Source: Saprospiraceae bacterium
GTDB taxonomy: Bacteria; Bacteroidota; Bacteroidia; Chitinophagales; Saprospiraceae
Reading direction: 5' to 3'
Length of the DNA stretch: 64,000 nucleotides
Assembly (NCBI GenBank): GCA_013214355.1
Contig: JABSSL010000014.1
Coordinates: 1 to 64,000, forward strand
Both the position numbers and the translations under genes were made by a program. How positions within the stretch are numbered: the first letter of the stretch is position 1; each line of letters opens with the position of its first letter. The notes under the pieces are model-generated. The model saw only the letters and a list, made by a program, of their open reading frames with translations, had not been told where the DNA came from and searched no databases. Of the stretch, positions 62,281-64,000 are shown one piece after another.

Positions 62281-62434
62281 AAGTCACCTAAACCTATGCT
62301 TAAGTAATTCTCTCCCGATAGTTAACAACTTCAGCAATTTCTGGAAGCGTATAGATAGTAACTTGTCTACTAGGAGTAAAGTACTTCTAGGATAGTGAGA
62401 TATGGATTTTGCATAACCAAAACATAAACTAAGT

Positions 62435-63487
62435 ATGAAGAAACAGTATTTATTCACAGCGCTAAAAGGCTTATGCCTGCTGTTGGTTGTAGCAGCTTGT
62501 AATACGCCTACGGACTCAGATCCGGCTCAAGAAGAGGAAACTGAAGTAGTGGAAGAAACGAGTCCTACAATTCCGGAAGTACAATACACCTTGACTAAAG
62601 ATCAGACCCATAGCAAATTTAGTAGTGCGATCGAACCCGTGCTTAGGGTTCCATCAGGAAGTGTGATTGAAGCTTTTACTGAGGATGCTAGTGATGAACA
62701 ATTTAAGTTGGATTCGGATGCTAGTGCCTTGGAGCAATTAAGTTTTGACCCGATACACCCGATTACTGGCCCCGTTTATGTCGAAGGAGCAGAGGTCGGA
62801 GACGTCCTGAAAGTTAAACTTCACAAGATTGATGTGGTGGATTGGGGTTGGACGGCTATTCTACCCGGCTTTGGCTTTTTACCTGAGGATTTTAAAGAAC
62901 CCTATCTACGTACATTTCCTATGAATGAGGGAACGAAGAGTGTGCCCTTCACGGATAAGGTTAATGTGCCTTTGCGCCCCTTCCCTGGCGTGATGGGCGT
63001 AGCACCAGCGACCGAGGAGATGCTTTCTACTATTCCGCCAAGAGCGAACGGAGGGAATATGGATGATCCACACATGATTGAAGGGACCACAGTCTACTTT
63101 CCTGTATTTGTAGAAGGGGGCCTTTTTAGTATTGGAGATGGGCATGCTGTGCAAGGGATGGGTGAGGTCTGTGGTACAGGGCTTGAAGCTCCAATGCGCA
63201 TCGTGTACGAGATTGAGGTCTTGAAAGGGGGGCGTGCCATAGATGAGCCTGAATACGAAACGGATGATTATTATGCGGTTACTGCATTCGGTACTAGTAT
63301 TGATGAAGCGGCAAAAAAGGCAGTGAGATATATGGTTAAGTACTTACAAACTGAACACGGTCTAACCGCATCGGAGGCTTACGCTCTATGTTCTCTGGCC
63401 GGTGATCTTCAGATTGCTGAAGTCGTTGATGTTCCGCATATGTTGGTAGCTATGCATATGTCCAAAGAAATACTAGGCATCAAGTAA
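62435..63487 (+). CDS. acetamidase/formamidase family lipoprotein
   Basis: The 350-residue protein has a lipoprotein signal (GLCLLLVVAACNTP, lipobox VAAC with Cys at ~22) and an acidic linker (EEETEVVEET). An acetamidase/formamidase (FmdA_AmdA) domain of ~300 residues follows. Family features include the opening HSKFSSAIEPVLRVPSGS, the PITGPVYVEGAEVGDVLKV segment, the metal-site region GGNMDDPHM and the SIGDGHAVQGMGEVCGTG phrase. The enzymes hydrolyse small amides to ammonia and acid. Being a lipoprotein, it probably acts in the periplasm or at the surface. An amidase gene follows convergently, suggesting a shared amide theme. Confidence 0.92.
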   Translation: MKKQYLFTALKGLCLLLVVAACNTPTDSDPAQEEETEVVEETSPTIPEVQYTLTKDQTHSKFSSAIEPVLRVPSGSVIEAFTEDASDEQFKLDSDASALEQLSFDPIHPITGPVYVEGAEVGDVLKVKLHKIDVVDWGWTAILPGFGFLPEDFKEPYLRTFPMNEGTKSVPFTDKVNVPLRPFPGVMGVAPATEEMLSTIPPRANGGNMDDPHMIEGTTVYFPVFVEGGLFSIGDGHAVQGMGEVCGTGLEAPMRIVYEIEVLKGGRAIDEPEYETDDYYAVTAFGTSIDEAAKKAVRYMVKYLQTEHGLTASEAYALCSLAGDLQIAEVVDVPHMLVAMHMSKEILGIK

Positions 63488-63493
63488 AGTAGG

Positions 63494-63530
63494 AATGGGA
63501 AACCGTAGGGGTTAGTTCCGGTTTCCCATT
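63494..63530. terminator. bidirectional terminator between convergent amidase-type genes
   Basis: AATGGGAAACCG (63494-63505) pairs perfectly with CGGTTTCCCATT (63519-63530). It lies between the acetamidase-like gene (plus) and the amidase gene (minus). Confidence 0.82.
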
Positions 63531-63540
63531 TCATCTCTTT

Positions 63541-64000
63541 CTAACTTTCCTTAAAGGTCGGCGCTTTCCGATGCATCGAGGCTTGTTCGTAGGCATAAGC
63601 CATCTCTATCAGCAAAGGCTCCATCCAGGCGCCGCTAAAGAAAGATATTCCAACAGGAAGTCCTTCAATCCACCCCATTGGGACCGTAATATTGGGGTAG
63701 CCCGCACGAGCGGCTGGCGAAGAACTACCTCCCAAGAAGAGATCTCCATTGATGGGGTCAATTTTCCAAGCCGCTGAACCGGTTGGGGCAATGATGGCGT
63801 CAAGTTCTTGGGTGGCAAGCGCTTCATCAATTCCTTTCTCCCTCGTATTCTTAAGCATCTTATCCAGTAATTCCTTGTATTCAGGAGTATCTAGGCTTTC
63901 CTTCTTTTGTGCCATTTCCAGTAGCCCCTGATCGAAGGAAGACTCTATAGAATCTTGCTTATTGAAGGCTATCAAATCTTCCAAGTTCTTAATGGGAGCA
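63541..64000 (-). CDS. amidase-signature family protein, C-terminal part (cut by window end)
   Basis: The open frame runs off the right edge of the window, so only the last ~150 residues are seen and the catalytic Ser-Ser-Lys region is missing. The visible part has the C-terminal amidase features KNLEDLIAFNKQ, the helix EGIDEALATQELDAIIAPTG (here beginning REKGIDEALAT), and AARAGYPNITVPMGWIEGLP-VGISFFSGAWMEP, typical of GatA-like amidase-signature enzymes. These hydrolyse amides such as indoleacetamide or peptide amides; the substrate is unknown. It converges with the acetamidase-like lipoprotein gene over a shared terminator. Whether it has a signal peptide cannot be seen. Confidence 0.88.
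   Translation of the reverse strand, partial: APIKNLEDLIAFNKQDSIESSFDQGLLEMAQKKESLDTPEYKELLDKMLKNTREKGIDEALATQELDAIIAPTGSAAWKIDPINGDLFLGGSSSPAARAGYPNITVPMGWIEGLPVGISFFSGAWMEPLLIEMAYAYEQASMHRKAPTFKES

Noticed and set aside
1-64000. CRISPR array, insertion sequence, prophage, rRNA or tRNA genes
   Set aside because: Reading both strands showed no regularly spaced repeats, transposase, phage genes or RNA-gene signatures; a short tRNA could still be missed without a covariance search.

Overview
The window looks like chromosomal DNA of a Bacteroidota species, most likely in the Saprospiria (Lewinella/Haliscomenobacter-like). The evidence is: proteins carrying type IX secretion (T9SS) C-terminal signals of both type A and type B; a PorP/SprF protein and an OmpA/PD40 protein next to a giant adhesin; a DUF6089 barrel; DUF3109; a Bacteroidota-type TonB; promoters of the TAnnTTTG type; and no Shine-Dalgarno-led starts. 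No rRNA, tRNA, insertion sequence, prophage or CRISPR array was recognised. The genus is an inference.

Layout. 0-3 kb: small genes, a DUF6089 barrel and a polysaccharide deacetylase (minus). 3.2-5.1 kb: gltX and a small conserved protein. 5.4-15.8 kb: a T9SS surface locus made of a 2390-residue adhesin, PorP/SprF and a PD40-OmpA protein. 15.9-17.3 kb: dodecin and a radical SAM/SPASM protein. 17.3-18.3 kb: a gene-free stretch with a tight cluster of DnaA-box-like repeats, a candidate oriC. 18.3-23.2 kb: a TPR protein, an outer-membrane barrel-lptB-two lipoproteins operon, and a LysM glucosaminidase. 23.4-32.4 kb: six closely packed minus-strand genes forming a MoxR-vWA-beta-propeller (bpX-type) ternary system that ends in a membrane protein with a Pycsar-effector-like (PycTM/DUF5706) domain and a degenerate HD domain. 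32.5-36.6 kb: flavin reductase, META lipoprotein, and a BASS transporter-glycosyltransferase-ECF sigma operon. 36.7-42.8 kb: Hsp20 behind paired palindromes, a probable minus-strand non-coding transcript, DUF3109, a PAS-sigma54 activator, then a sigma54-type promoter leading to a thioredoxin-like protein and a second ECF sigma factor. 43-48.3 kb: a mitochondrial-type citrate synthase, gcvH, a VanZ-like protein, TonB and a TPR lipid/secretory-type protein. 48.4-53.5 kb: rpmH, frr, a zinc metallopeptidase, serS and rho. 53.6-64 kb: secreted or surface proteins (duplicated-domain lipoprotein, dockerin-like T9SS protein, subtilase with GEVED), an MscS channel, an acetamidase-like lipoprotein and a partial amidase.

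How the genes fit together. The adhesin is a type B T9SS cargo, and PorP/SprF-like proteins are known partners for such cargo. The PD40-OmpA protein could anchor the machinery to peptidoglycan. The ECF factor at 34 kb resembles the conserved Bacteroidota factor that includes SigP, but that link is inferred. The MoxR-vWA-propeller genes look like a conflict or NTP-dependent chaperone-type system, and the adjoining PycTM protein is a plausible membrane effector. The sigma54 activator, the sigma54 promoter and the ECF gene look like a regulatory cascade.

The most notable items are the MoxR/bpX cluster with its pseudo-HD PycTM protein, the oriC candidate, the minus-strand transcript near 38 kb with two mini-ORFs, the sigma54 circuit, and the eukaryote-like citrate synthase. 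All calls come from reading the sequence. No database search was run.
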